Shown piece by piece: positions 1 through 7,064 of a stretch of 14,572 nucleotides of DNA (position 1 is its first letter; each line of letters begins with the position of its first letter). The stretch covers positions 1 through 14,572 of the forward strand of contig DILT01000002.1 of NCBI GenBank assembly GCA_002425185.1. The letters run 5' to 3'. Source of the stretch: Flammeovirgaceae bacterium UBA5585. GTDB taxonomy: Bacteria > Bacteroidota > Bacteroidia > Cytophagales > Cyclobacteriaceae. Made by a program: the position numbers and the translations under genes. The notes beneath the pieces were generated by a model. It had not been told where the DNA came from. It saw only the letters and a program-made list of their open reading frames with translations, and did not search any database.

Positions 1-45
1 AACTTATAGGGGGTTAGTACAAAGTAAGTCTTCCTTCATTTTCAA

Positions 46-90
46 TGTCAGGGTTAATCCTGACAATCCTGACGGTTTGCTGTCAGGATT
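46..90. repeat. Tandem palindromes built from CCTGAC / GTCAGG
   Basis: Two hairpins abut. The first is TGTCAGGG (46-53), loop TTAA, TCCTGACA (58-65), with one G-T pair. The second is AATCCTGAC (65-73), an 8-nt loop, and GTCAGGATT (82-90). AATCCTGAC also occurs as a tandem direct repeat at 56-64 and 65-73, so the two right-pointing arms are interchangeable and alternative pairings are possible. The function is unknown; it could be a terminator remnant, a dispersed palindromic repeat or a protein-binding site. Confidence 0.55.
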
Positions 91-147
91 CGGCATATAT
101 TTATGTCTGACCTAATTTCTAATGACAATTCCGGGATTAACTAAAAA

Positions 148-170
148 CAGGTTTCGACAAGCTCAACCTG
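148..170. repeat. Short inverted repeat resembling a dispersed intergenic palindrome
   Basis: CAGGTT (148-153) and AACCTG (165-170) are perfect inverted copies around an 11-nt centre. The core TTTCGACAAGCTCAA resembles a short intergenic repeat that I recall being common across many bacterial genomes. That recollection is not tested here, and only one copy lies in this window. Confidence 0.4.
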
Positions 171-193
171 GCAGCAAGTATTCCAAACAAAAC

Positions 194-221
194 AAAGCCC
201 TGACATTTCTGCCAGGGCTTT
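194..221. terminator. Bidirectional rho-independent terminator candidate
   Basis: AAAGCCCTG (194-202) pairs perfectly with CAGGGCTTT (213-221) around a 10-nt loop. A short T run follows on the plus strand (219-222), and T-rich sequence follows on the minus strand. It could end hsp20 transcription, 113 bp beyond its stop, or a gene lying left of the window. The same 9-bp stem is used by the terminator after tRNA-Ser at 14118-14142. Confidence 0.65.
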
Positions 222-334
222 TAAACGTTGCGCGTAACCTATCAAACCGTACCCCTTGTTGAGTGGTTGGGGTGCTTTGTGACCCCGTTAAACCGTGCGG
301 TGGACGCGCCTCGTTTTTTACCTAAACGCTAAAC

Positions 335-775
335 CTATTTCACTTCTATGGTTTTCATGGGTTTGTCAGGCGTTAATGCTCTTTTAGCAATCATAATCCT
401 GAGTAATCCATCTTCATACTTAGCTTCAATTCTGTCTGGATTAACATTTTCAGGCAGGTTGAAGGAGCGTGTGAAATTGGTATAGTTAAATTCTTTACGG
501 GTGAAGTTTTCTTCCTTCACTTCTTTTTCTTCTTTTTTTTCGGTGAAGATGGTCAACATCCCGTTTTCAATGTTAATGTGGAAATCTTTTTTGGTCATTC
601 CAGGAACGGCCATTTCGATTTCAAATCCTTTTTCCAGTTCTTTTACGTTAACTGCAGGAACGACCTGAATCCTTTTCATCCAGTCGGCATCAAAGAAACG
701 ATCGTTATCGAAGAAATCAGACAACCACTTGTCTGTGAACAAGTTGGGTAACACCGGTGACTTAAGCAGTGTCAT
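335..775 (-). CDS. hsp20: Small heat-shock protein, Hsp20/alpha-crystallin family
   Basis: This is a 146-residue ATP-independent holdase chaperone of the cytoplasm; the family binds unfolding proteins and keeps them refoldable. The N-terminal arm (about 1-37) is rich in Phe and Asp, as in other bacterial Hsp20s. The alpha-crystallin domain runs from about 38 to 131 and includes GMLTI near 72-76 and the closing strand EDGLLRIMI at 121-129. The tail carries an I-x-V motif (IEV, 143-145), the family's oligomer-contact signature. Length is normal. The start is firm: AAAGGAGG lies 5 nt upstream of ATG, an unusually strong Shine-Dalgarno site for this phylum. The gene stands alone and diverges from the E1 dehydrogenase gene. 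The shared upstream region carries a near-palindrome that may regulate it. Family assignment is secure; the gene symbol is generic. Confidence 0.95.
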   Translation of the reverse strand: MTLLKSPVLPNLFTDKWLSDFFDNDRFFDADWMKRIQVVPAVNVKELEKGFEIEMAVPGMTKKDFHINIENGMLTIFTEKKEEKEVKEENFTRKEFNYTNFTRSFNLPENVNPDRIEAKYEDGLLRIMIAKRALTPDKPMKTIEVK

Positions 776-780
776 AATTA

Positions 781-788
781 CCTCCTTT
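781..788 (-). promoter_or_regulatory. Strong Shine-Dalgarno site of hsp20
   Basis: Read on the minus strand, AAAGGAGG ends 5 nt before the hsp20 ATG. It is a full-length match to the anti-Shine-Dalgarno core and fixes the start codon. I see no comparable site before most other genes in the window. Confidence 0.8.
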
Positions 789-861
789 TATTTTAGTTTT
801 TTAATCAGAACTTTTATTGATACGAATGTGATTTTATGGATCGAGAAAAACTATGAGGGTT

Positions 862-888
862 GTCATTCCTGAACATGACTTAAATCAT
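862..888. promoter_or_regulatory. Near-palindromic candidate operator between hsp20 and E1
   Basis: GTCAT (862-866), 8 nt, ATGAC (875-879) form an inverted repeat. ATGACTTAAATCAT (875-888) is itself a near-palindrome with 6 of 7 positions symmetrical. The spacing and the TGA...TCA arms resemble a dimeric regulator site, such as the CRP/FNR family, but no regulator can be named. It lies about 87 bp upstream of the hsp20 start and 73 bp upstream of the E1 start. Confidence 0.35.
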
Positions 889-908
889 CGATAACAGAAT
901 TTCAATCG

Positions 909-936
909 TTTGATTTTTTCAAAATCCCTATCTTTA
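909..936 (+). promoter_or_regulatory. Candidate promoter of the E1 dehydrogenase gene
   Basis: TTTG (909-912) and TATCTTTA (929-936) resemble the Bacteroidota -33 TTTG and -7 TAnnTTTG boxes, with one mismatch in the -7 box. The 16-bp spacer is shorter than the usual 19 or so. Transcription would start near 943, leaving a short leader before the ATG at 961. Confidence 0.35.
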
Positions 937-960
937 AGCGTTAACCAGTACCCCTTACTT

Positions 961-3060
961 ATGGCTGAAATACAAAGCGTGAAGGAGAAAAAGGTGTCCG
1001 GGAAATCCGGTATTGAGCGATCGGTTTTGCTTAAAGCCTATGAACTTATGTGTACGGCCAAGCGTATGGCTGAAACCTATGATGAAAATCGTGAGGTCTG
1101 CAGTAAATATGTACACAGTACATCGCGCGGTCATGAAGCGATACAACTTGCCACCGGATTACAGTTAAAACCTTGGGATTATGCCTCACTGTATTACCGC
1201 GATGAATCCATTTTACTGGCGATTGGAATGGAGCCTTATGAACTGATGCTTCAACTCATGGCCAAACGTGATGATCCTTTTTCGGGCGGACGATCATACT
1301 ACGGGCATCCATCGCTCAGACGCGAAGGTTTTCCGGTTATTCCCCATCAAAGTTCAGCCACCGGTATGCAGGCCATACCGGCTACGGGCATGGCTCATGG
1401 TATTGCTTACCTGGAGTCACAGCAACTTCTTGATGGAAAAGAGAAGCCTATTGTACTTTGTTCATTGGGCGATGGATCAGTAACGGAAGGTGAAGTTGCT
1501 GAAGCTTTTCAAATGGCGGTGTTGAAGAAGCTGCCCATCATCTACCTGGTGCAGGATAATGGGTGGGGTATCTCGGCAACAGGCGATGAAATGCGCGCCA
1601 TGGATGCATATGAGTATGCAGCCGGTTTTAAAGGCATGGAACGCATGCGTGTAGATGGCGCTGACTTTATTGATTCCTACAAAGGATTAAAGAAGGCTAT
1701 AACCTATGTTCGGAAAAATCGTGCCCCGATTTTAGTTCATGCCAATTGCCCATTGTTGGGGCATCATACCTCAGGTGTGCGTAAGGAGTGGTACAGGGGA
1801 GAAGATCTGGATGTCCAGCAGCTTAATGACCCGATTGTAAAGTTTGAGAAATGGTTGAGTGCTTCCGGTGAAACGGAAAAAACGTTGAGTGACATCAGGA
1901 AGATTGCTTATGAAAAGGTAGCTCATGATTATCAGCAAGCTATTAAAGCCGCTGATCCTGATGTTGAAGATTTTGATTCGCATGAGTTTGCACCAACGCC
2001 TGTTACCGAAGAAAAGGGAGAACGTTTACCTAAAGGAGCAGAAAAGGTTATCATGGTGGATGCTGCCCTGCATGCCGTTGATGAAATTCTGCGCAACCAT
2101 CCGGAGGCATTGTTTTACGGACAAGATGTGGGCCGCAGATTGGGTGGTGTCTTTCGGGAAGCTGCAACGCTGGCCGAAAAGTATGGTGATCATCGTGTTT
2201 TCAATACCCCAATACAGGAGGCTTATATTGTAGGTTCAACGGCCGGTATGTCGGCAGTAGGGGCAAAGCCTATTGTTGAAATTCAATTTGCCGACTACAT
2301 CTGGCCGGCAGTAAATCAATTGGTGGAAGAGCTTTCCAAAAGTTGTTACCTGTCCAAAGGTAAATTTCCGATACAAACATTAATACGGGTGCCTATTGGT
2401 GCTTATGGTGGGGGAGGTCCGTACCACTCCGGTAGCATTGAATCTACTCTGCTCACCATACGGGGTATAAAGGTGGTTTATCCCTCCAATGCGGCTGATA
2501 TGAAAGGCTTACTGAAAGCATCCTTTTATGATCCAAATCCGGTGGTGTTACTTGAACACAAGGGGTTATATTGGAGTAAGGTTCCCGGAACGTTGGAAGC
2601 CAAGACCATTGAGCCGGATGAAGAGTATATTATTCCTTTGGGAAAGGCGCGTGTTGTTCAGGAAGCCTCAGTTGAAAAAATTAATACGGGTGAATCGGCC
2701 GTGATCATTACCTATGGTATGGGAGTGTACTGGGCGAGAGAGGCTTCGAAGAAATTTCCTGATAGAATTGAAATCATGGATTTGCGAAGCCTTAATCCTA
2801 TTGATTGGGAGGCCATCGTTACATCGATAAAAAGACATAATCGTGCTTTTGTGCTTACTGAAGAACCACTTTTAAATTCATTTGCCGAATCATTGGCCGG
2901 AAGGATACAACGTGAATGCTTCAAGAATTTGGATGCACCGGTATGGACACTGGGCGCAGAAAATTTACCTGCTGTTCCGCTTAATGTTGATCTGGAAAGA
3001 ATGATGCTGCCGAATGCTGAAAAAGTGGAGCGCGCACTTTCACAGTTATTAGGGTATTAG
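961..3060 (+). CDS. Fused 2-oxoacid dehydrogenase E1, alpha and beta subunits in one chain
   Basis: This is the thiamine-diphosphate-dependent E1 component of a 2-oxoacid dehydrogenase complex (pyruvate or branched-chain type). It decarboxylates the oxoacid and transfers the acyl group to lipoyl-E2. I start it at ATG 961 (699 residues). An in-frame TTG at 910 would extend it through the candidate promoter and is unlikely. The alpha half (about 20-340) carries the thiamine-binding motif GDG at 170-172 closed by Asn200 (VQDN), the usual GDG-x(about 27)-N spacing. The beta half begins near 360 (KVIMVDAAL). It contains the TPIQE segment whose Glu420 should contact the cofactor's aminopyrimidine ring, and it ends with a transketolase C-terminal domain (about 570-699). 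Separate alpha and beta chains are the commoner arrangement; the fused form is known in Bacteroidota. No E2 or E3 gene is adjacent. Substrate, branched-chain versus pyruvate, cannot be decided from sequence by eye. Its stop overlaps the convergent tamL stop. Confidence 0.93.
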   Translation: MAEIQSVKEKKVSGKSGIERSVLLKAYELMCTAKRMAETYDENREVCSKYVHSTSRGHEAIQLATGLQLKPWDYASLYYRDESILLAIGMEPYELMLQLMAKRDDPFSGGRSYYGHPSLRREGFPVIPHQSSATGMQAIPATGMAHGIAYLESQQLLDGKEKPIVLCSLGDGSVTEGEVAEAFQMAVLKKLPIIYLVQDNGWGISATGDEMRAMDAYEYAAGFKGMERMRVDGADFIDSYKGLKKAITYVRKNRAPILVHANCPLLGHHTSGVRKEWYRGEDLDVQQLNDPIVKFEKWLSASGETEKTLSDIRKIAYEKVAHDYQQAIKAADPDVEDFDSHEFAPTPVTEEKGERLPKGAEKVIMVDAALHAVDEILRNHPEALFYGQDVGRRLGGVFREAATLAEKYGDHRVFNTPIQEAYIVGSTAGMSAVGAKPIVEIQFADYIWPAVNQLVEELSKSCYLSKGKFPIQTLIRVPIGAYGGGGPYHSGSIESTLLTIRGIKVVYPSNAADMKGLLKASFYDPNPVVLLEHKGLYWSKVPGTLEAKTIEPDEEYIIPLGKARVVQEASVEKINTGESAVIITYGMGVYWAREASKKFPDRIEIMDLRSLNPIDWEAIVTSIKRHNRAFVLTEEPLLNSFAESLAGRIQRECFKNLDAPVWTLGAENLPAVPLNVDLERMMLPNAEKVERALSQLLGY

Positions 3061-5516
3061 AAGGGAAATCCAACGCCTACGTTATAGATTACCGGTTCGC
3101 GATTTACGCCAAACGGCCTGAAGAATTTTATTTTATCCAGTACAAAGCGATCGCCTTCCGGCCTGCCTGGGTCGTAAGCTTTTACGCCAACATCAAAACG
3201 CAGAATCAGAAACGAAAAGTTAAAGCGAAGTCCAAACCCGGTTCCTACACCCAGTTCTTTATAAAATTGATTAAGCTTGAATTGTGAGTTACCATTTTCA
3301 ACAACATTGCCTTCGGTGTCGCGAATGATACGCGGTTGAAGGGTCCATACGTTTCCGGCATCAACAAATACAGCACCTTCAATAAAACCGAATAACTTTC
3401 TTCGTAGCTCAACGCTGGCCTCCAGTAAGGCGTCACCGGGTTGCTCAAACCGGTAATCATATAAGCCATCTTTCACAGGATCGGCACTTTCGCGCGGCCT
3501 GAAACTACCGGGCCCTAACCTGCGTGGCCGCCAGGCACGCACACTGTTGCTACCGCCAGCAAAAAAATATTTTTCATACGGAAGAACCTGTGCATCATCG
3601 TATGAATAGCCTATACCCCCATTTACCCGGTATGCCAGATTTGTGTTTTTATCTAAGATTCTCAATCGTCTGAAATCGGCACTCAAGCGTATGTACCGGA
3701 ATGACTTTAAGCCATTGCGTTCAATAATGGGGTAGTCAAAGAAATTTTGCAACGTTCCGCCACTCTCAAAAGACCACCGGAAGAAGATTGAATTTTCATC
3801 CAGGTTTCCGTAGTTCCGGTGATTCCACGCCATGCTGAAAATCATACTGCTTACAAAAGATGGCTCGAACGTTCTGAACAAAGTATTTCCCTCGTTGATA
3901 AAAAGATCGTTGAGTAGTTGGTCGAATGCAGGGTCAAGTTTAGAGTTGATAATGCTCAGGTTGGCAGGGGTAAAATCGAATCTTCGTATTCGTTGGTTCT
4001 CCCAACTGTATACATAGTTAAGCGTTGTGGCCGATCGGATATACTCGGGCCGGTTGGTATAATTAAAGCCCACCAGGGCTTTCGTGCGGGGATTTATCCT
4101 GCCCAGTTTATAACGTGTTTCTTCCTTCAGAGGAAATAAAAACTGTGGAAAGGTGATGGAGGCGTTTATACCTGCTTCCACGCTTTGGTATATATTGCTG
4201 GTGGCCGTAGCGGAGGCCACACCCTCGTAGCCGATGCGGCCATTCATTTCAAAATTCTCAAGCCCGCGAAATATATTCCGTTTCTTGAAATTGATGTTGT
4301 AAAAAGGCCCCGGAAAGCCCTGGGTTACATTTACACCCACTTCGTTTGACCACTGGTAGCGATCCAGGGCATTGGTAAAAATATGCGCAATAAATTTTCC
4401 TCCTGTGGTATCGAAGTTGATATTTACGAATTTGAAATTATCCAGGTTAGCCAACTGTCGTTGCGTACTAAATGTTTTTTCGCGACTATAATTTTCACCG
4501 GGATGTAAAAAGATACGTTGACTGAGAATTTTCGAACTATATAATTTTTCAAAGTATTCAAAATCGGTCCCCTTGTAATTTTCACGTGTTCGGGTTACGC
4601 CTTGAAGATTCGTGCCCGCATCGGTAGTAAAGTGAACTTCATCGATACTGAATTTTTTATGATAACCACGTTTAGCCGGATCATTAATGAGTAGCCGCAC
4701 CGCTACGTTGTGATTGCCGTGGTATGCGGTATCAACATCAAACTCCACATACTGACGACTGAAATCATAATACCCTTCTTCTTTAAACAGAAGATCAATT
4801 CTTTCCCGTTCTTTGGTGAAATTATCCTGATTATACGGCTCACCCGTTTGCAGGTAGCTGGAAGTTTTTGTTGATAGGATTAACTGATACAAGGCGGAGT
4901 CGGGGATCCGGTACATGATGGAATCCAACCGGTAGAGCGGGCCGGTAGTGATGGTGTATTTTACCCGCACAAGTTTAGATTCATCCGTGCGGTTAACCGC
5001 ACTTACCTGGTTTTTAAAATAGCCATGATTGAAAAGATAATCTTTAAACTTCTCAATAGTAAGCTGCATTTTTGCGCTATCAAACACACTTACCGGTTCG
5101 CCCCAGCGCATCCAGATGTTTCCATTCTCCAGTTTGTTTTTAAGTTCCTCGGTTTTACGTTGTTTCTTAAACTGCAAATTAAGTACACGCTTTTCTGTTT
5201 TTGCATTCAGTATTTTTGCATCAAGCTTGTCACTAACACGGGTTATTTTTTTTTCAATTTTGGCAGGCCTGAACATTTTTTTTCCGGAGTAGTACATCCA
5301 TACCAAAAAATGCACGGGTGCTCCTAAAACTTTCTTATTTGGTTCCTGTACATAAAGACCTTTCAGGGCTGAGGTGCTTAACCCTTTAGGGGCATCTATC
5401 TTTTGCTTGTAAAGCATTTTCTCATTCTCGTTGAGGTGCCGCGTACCCAGGCAACCGGGCAGCAGTGCCAGGATGGTGAGGATTAGAAAATAATATCTAA
5501 TTTTCGTGAAGTTCAA
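3057..5516 (-). CDS. tamL: Omp85-family outer-membrane barrel lipoprotein, TamL type
   Basis: This 819-residue outer-membrane protein belongs to the BamA/TamA (Omp85) superfamily. TamL is the Bacteroidota lipoprotein counterpart of TamA and is thought to work with TamB in envelope assembly. The N-terminus is a lipoprotein signal: a hydrophobic stretch (residues 6-20) ends in LLPGC with Cys22 as the predicted lipidated residue. POTRA-like periplasmic repeats follow (about 100-370), for example around ITTGPLYRLDSI and FSIDEVHFTTDAG. The rest is a beta-barrel (about 400-819) ending in aromatic Phe. The conserved FFAGGSNSVRAW segment near 650 corresponds to the Omp85 L6 (VRGF-like) loop. The start is TTG: an in-frame TGA lies two codons upstream and no ATG precedes the signal peptide, so TTG is the only ordinary initiator that keeps the lipobox. 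No tamB gene is in the window. Confidence 0.9.
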   Translation of the reverse strand: MNFTKIRYYFLILTILALLPGCLGTRHLNENEKMLYKQKIDAPKGLSTSALKGLYVQEPNKKVLGAPVHFLVWMYYSGKKMFRPAKIEKKITRVSDKLDAKILNAKTEKRVLNLQFKKQRKTEELKNKLENGNIWMRWGEPVSVFDSAKMQLTIEKFKDYLFNHGYFKNQVSAVNRTDESKLVRVKYTITTGPLYRLDSIMYRIPDSALYQLILSTKTSSYLQTGEPYNQDNFTKERERIDLLFKEEGYYDFSRQYVEFDVDTAYHGNHNVAVRLLINDPAKRGYHKKFSIDEVHFTTDAGTNLQGVTRTRENYKGTDFEYFEKLYSSKILSQRIFLHPGENYSREKTFSTQRQLANLDNFKFVNINFDTTGGKFIAHIFTNALDRYQWSNEVGVNVTQGFPGPFYNINFKKRNIFRGLENFEMNGRIGYEGVASATATSNIYQSVEAGINASITFPQFLFPLKEETRYKLGRINPRTKALVGFNYTNRPEYIRSATTLNYVYSWENQRIRRFDFTPANLSIINSKLDPAFDQLLNDLFINEGNTLFRTFEPSFVSSMIFSMAWNHRNYGNLDENSIFFRWSFESGGTLQNFFDYPIIERNGLKSFRYIRLSADFRRLRILDKNTNLAYRVNGGIGYSYDDAQVLPYEKYFFAGGSNSVRAWRPRRLGPGSFRPRESADPVKDGLYDYRFEQPGDALLEASVELRRKLFGFIEGAVFVDAGNVWTLQPRIIRDTEGNVVENGNSQFKLNQFYKELGVGTGFGLRFNFSFLILRFDVGVKAYDPGRPEGDRFVLDKIKFFRPFGVNREPVIYNVGVGFPF

Positions 5517-5529
5517 TGGTCAGTTAAAA

Positions 5530-6273
5530 ATGCTTTCGAAAGCCCGTATTAAGTATATTAAATCTTTGCAAGTAAAGAAATACCGACAATCGGAACAACG
5601 ATTTGTGGTGGAAGGAGCAAAGAGTGTGCTGGAACTACTGGGCTCAGATTTTGTTGCCGAAACTGTTATCTGCACACAGGAATTTATCAATTTAAATCAA
5701 CCTACACTTAAACGGTATTCCGGAGAAGTTTTAGAAGTGAATGAAAGCGTATTATCCGATTTGGGAGAATTCAGGACAAACGATTCAGCGCTTGCCATTG
5801 CGCGAATGAAGCCCAATAACAAAGTTCAGGTAAATCCGGATGAATTTGCATTAATGCTGGACGATATCCGTGACCCTGGGAATTTGGGAACCATTATACG
5901 TGTGGCCGATTGGTATGGAATCTCAAAGATCATTGCCTCTGAGGATACTACGGAATTGTATAATCCCAAAGTTATCCATGCCAGCATGGGGTCATTCACA
6001 CGTGTAGCGGTTTACTATACAGAATTGACCAACTATCTTCAAGTTGCAGCCGTTCCAATATGGGGTACTTTTTTAGATGGTGAAAATGTTCATACCATGG
6101 ATTTGGGTAAGGGTGGCATTATCATCATCGGCAATGAAGCCCACGGAATTTCTGAAAACATTGAAAAACTGGTAACGCGTAGAGTAACAATTCCCCGATT
6201 CGGCCGGGCTGAGTCACTGAATGCTGCTGTTGCTGCCGCCATAATCTGTGATAACCTCAGACGAGGTAAGTAA
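5530..6273 (+). CDS. SpoU/TrmH-family RNA 2'-O-methyltransferase
   Basis: This is a 247-residue SPOUT-class, S-adenosylmethionine-dependent methyltransferase. The family methylates ribose 2'-OH groups in tRNA or rRNA. The N-terminal part (about 1-95) matches a SpoU substrate-binding domain (RFVVEGAKSVLELL). The trefoil-knot catalytic domain (about 105-247) shows all three motifs: motif 1 DIRDPGNLGTIIR (112-124), motif 2 GNEAHGIS (201-208) and motif 3 IPRFGRAESLNAAVAAA (221-237). I chose ATG 5530, which directly precedes the typical MLSKARIKYI opening. A GTG at 5506 would add eight residues and overlap the divergent tamL gene. With the ATG, only 13 bp separate the two start codons, so its promoter must lie inside tamL; TAATTTTC at 5498-5505 is a one-mismatch -7 candidate. 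The exact RNA target (23S rRNA or tRNA) cannot be told by eye. Confidence 0.92.
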   Translation: MLSKARIKYIKSLQVKKYRQSEQRFVVEGAKSVLELLGSDFVAETVICTQEFINLNQPTLKRYSGEVLEVNESVLSDLGEFRTNDSALAIARMKPNNKVQVNPDEFALMLDDIRDPGNLGTIIRVADWYGISKIIASEDTTELYNPKVIHASMGSFTRVAVYYTELTNYLQVAAVPIWGTFLDGENVHTMDLGKGGIIIIGNEAHGISENIEKLVTRRVTIPRFGRAESLNAAVAAAIICDNLRRGK

Positions 6274-6281
6274 AGCTTTGG

Positions 6282-7064
6282 TTAAAAGAACCCCTTGCTT
6301 TTTTGTGCCGCTTCCTCCATCACCTTGCCTGCATTCTCCTTGCCCAGGTATTTATCAATTAGGGAATGACCCAGGTAAATAAGCGGTGTAAGGGCGATGG
6401 CGATTACAAACTTGTAGATGTAGTTGGTAATGCCTATGGCTATAATTTGCGTGTTGGAAAAAACGCCATAGAAGGCGATGAACAACACGACAAAACTATC
6501 AACAAATTGAGAGACCAGCGTTGAGCCCGTTGCGCGCAGCCAAAGCATTTTCGAGCCGGTTAGTTTTCGCAGACGTTGAAAAACAAACACATCTACCAAC
6601 TGGCCGAGCAGAAAAGCGGTTAAGGAACCTACGATTATCCGAAGTCCTTGTCCGAAAATTTTCGAAAAGGCAAAGTTGATGTTAAAGCTATTTCCTTCCG
6701 CATCTTTGCTGTTGGCATCCAGCCACCATTGTGCCGGTGGTAATTCAATAGTAAGAAAAATCACTACAAAACTGTAGGCAATCAACATGGCCGTGAGGTA
6801 ACTGATGCGCTTTACCCCGGGTTTACCGAAGTATTCGTTTATTAAATCGGTGGTTACAAAAACAATGGGCCAAATTATAACGCCAGCAGTAAGGTTAAAG
6901 TCCATGAGAAAGCCCATGATGTTGATGTGCGCAGGGTCCAGACCAACCGTAGCTTCTGCTGAAAAAATTTTCGTGCCGATCATTTCGGCTAGCAACGCAT
7001 TGGTGAGGAATATTCCACACAATACAATGAACAGGCGGTTCTTCTTTTGCTCCAGGGTAATCAT
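6282..7064 (-). CDS. yhhQ: Queuosine precursor transporter, YhhQ/VUT family
   Basis: This is an integral inner-membrane protein of 260 residues. The family (PF02592) imports queuosine precursors such as preQ0, preQ1 or queuine, used to modify wobble G34 of GUN-anticodon tRNAs. About six hydrophobic segments are visible, roughly at 10-28, 57-72, 88-107, 139-163, 185-203 and 206-232. Family hallmarks present are TDLINEYFGKPGVKR (72-86), LRATGSTLVSQFVDS (176-190) and NYIYKF (214-219). I start it at ATG 7064, whose A is the last base of the upstream rnz stop (TGATG). A GTG one codon earlier is possible. The 1-nt overlap suggests translational coupling to rnz. The gene converges on the RNA methyltransferase gene, with 8 bp between stops and no obvious terminator. 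Assignment to the family is firm; the actual substrate is inferred from it. Confidence 0.9.
   Translation of the reverse strand: MITLEQKKNRLFIVLCGIFLTNALLAEMIGTKIFSAEATVGLDPAHINIMGFLMDFNLTAGVIIWPIVFVTTDLINEYFGKPGVKRISYLTAMLIAYSFVVIFLTIELPPAQWWLDANSKDAEGNSFNINFAFSKIFGQGLRIIVGSLTAFLLGQLVDVFVFQRLRKLTGSKMLWLRATGSTLVSQFVDSFVVLFIAFYGVFSNTQIIAIGITNYIYKFVIAIALTPLIYLGHSLIDKYLGKENAGKVMEEAAQKSKGFF

Larger units (their letters stand above)
1..334. other. Gene-free intergenic stretch with several palindromes
   Basis: I see no credible coding region here. The stretch holds closely spaced inverted repeats: TGTCAGGG/TCCTGACA at 46-65, AATCCTGAC/GTCAGGATT at 65-90, CAGGTT/AACCTG at 148-170, a terminator-like hairpin at 194-221, and a GC-rich potentially folded section at 230-309. 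It lies downstream of hsp20 (minus strand), so part of it could be that gene's 3' untranslated region. What lies left of position 1 is unknown. Confidence 0.7.

Noticed and set aside
910..960. TTG-initiated N-terminal extension of the E1 dehydrogenase
   Set aside because: It overlaps the candidate promoter boxes, and the added 17 residues look unlike the family; ATG 961 fits better.
776..960. CIRCE or other known heat-shock element upstream of hsp20
   Set aside because: No TTAGCACTC-N9-GAGTGCTAA-like inverted repeat is present.
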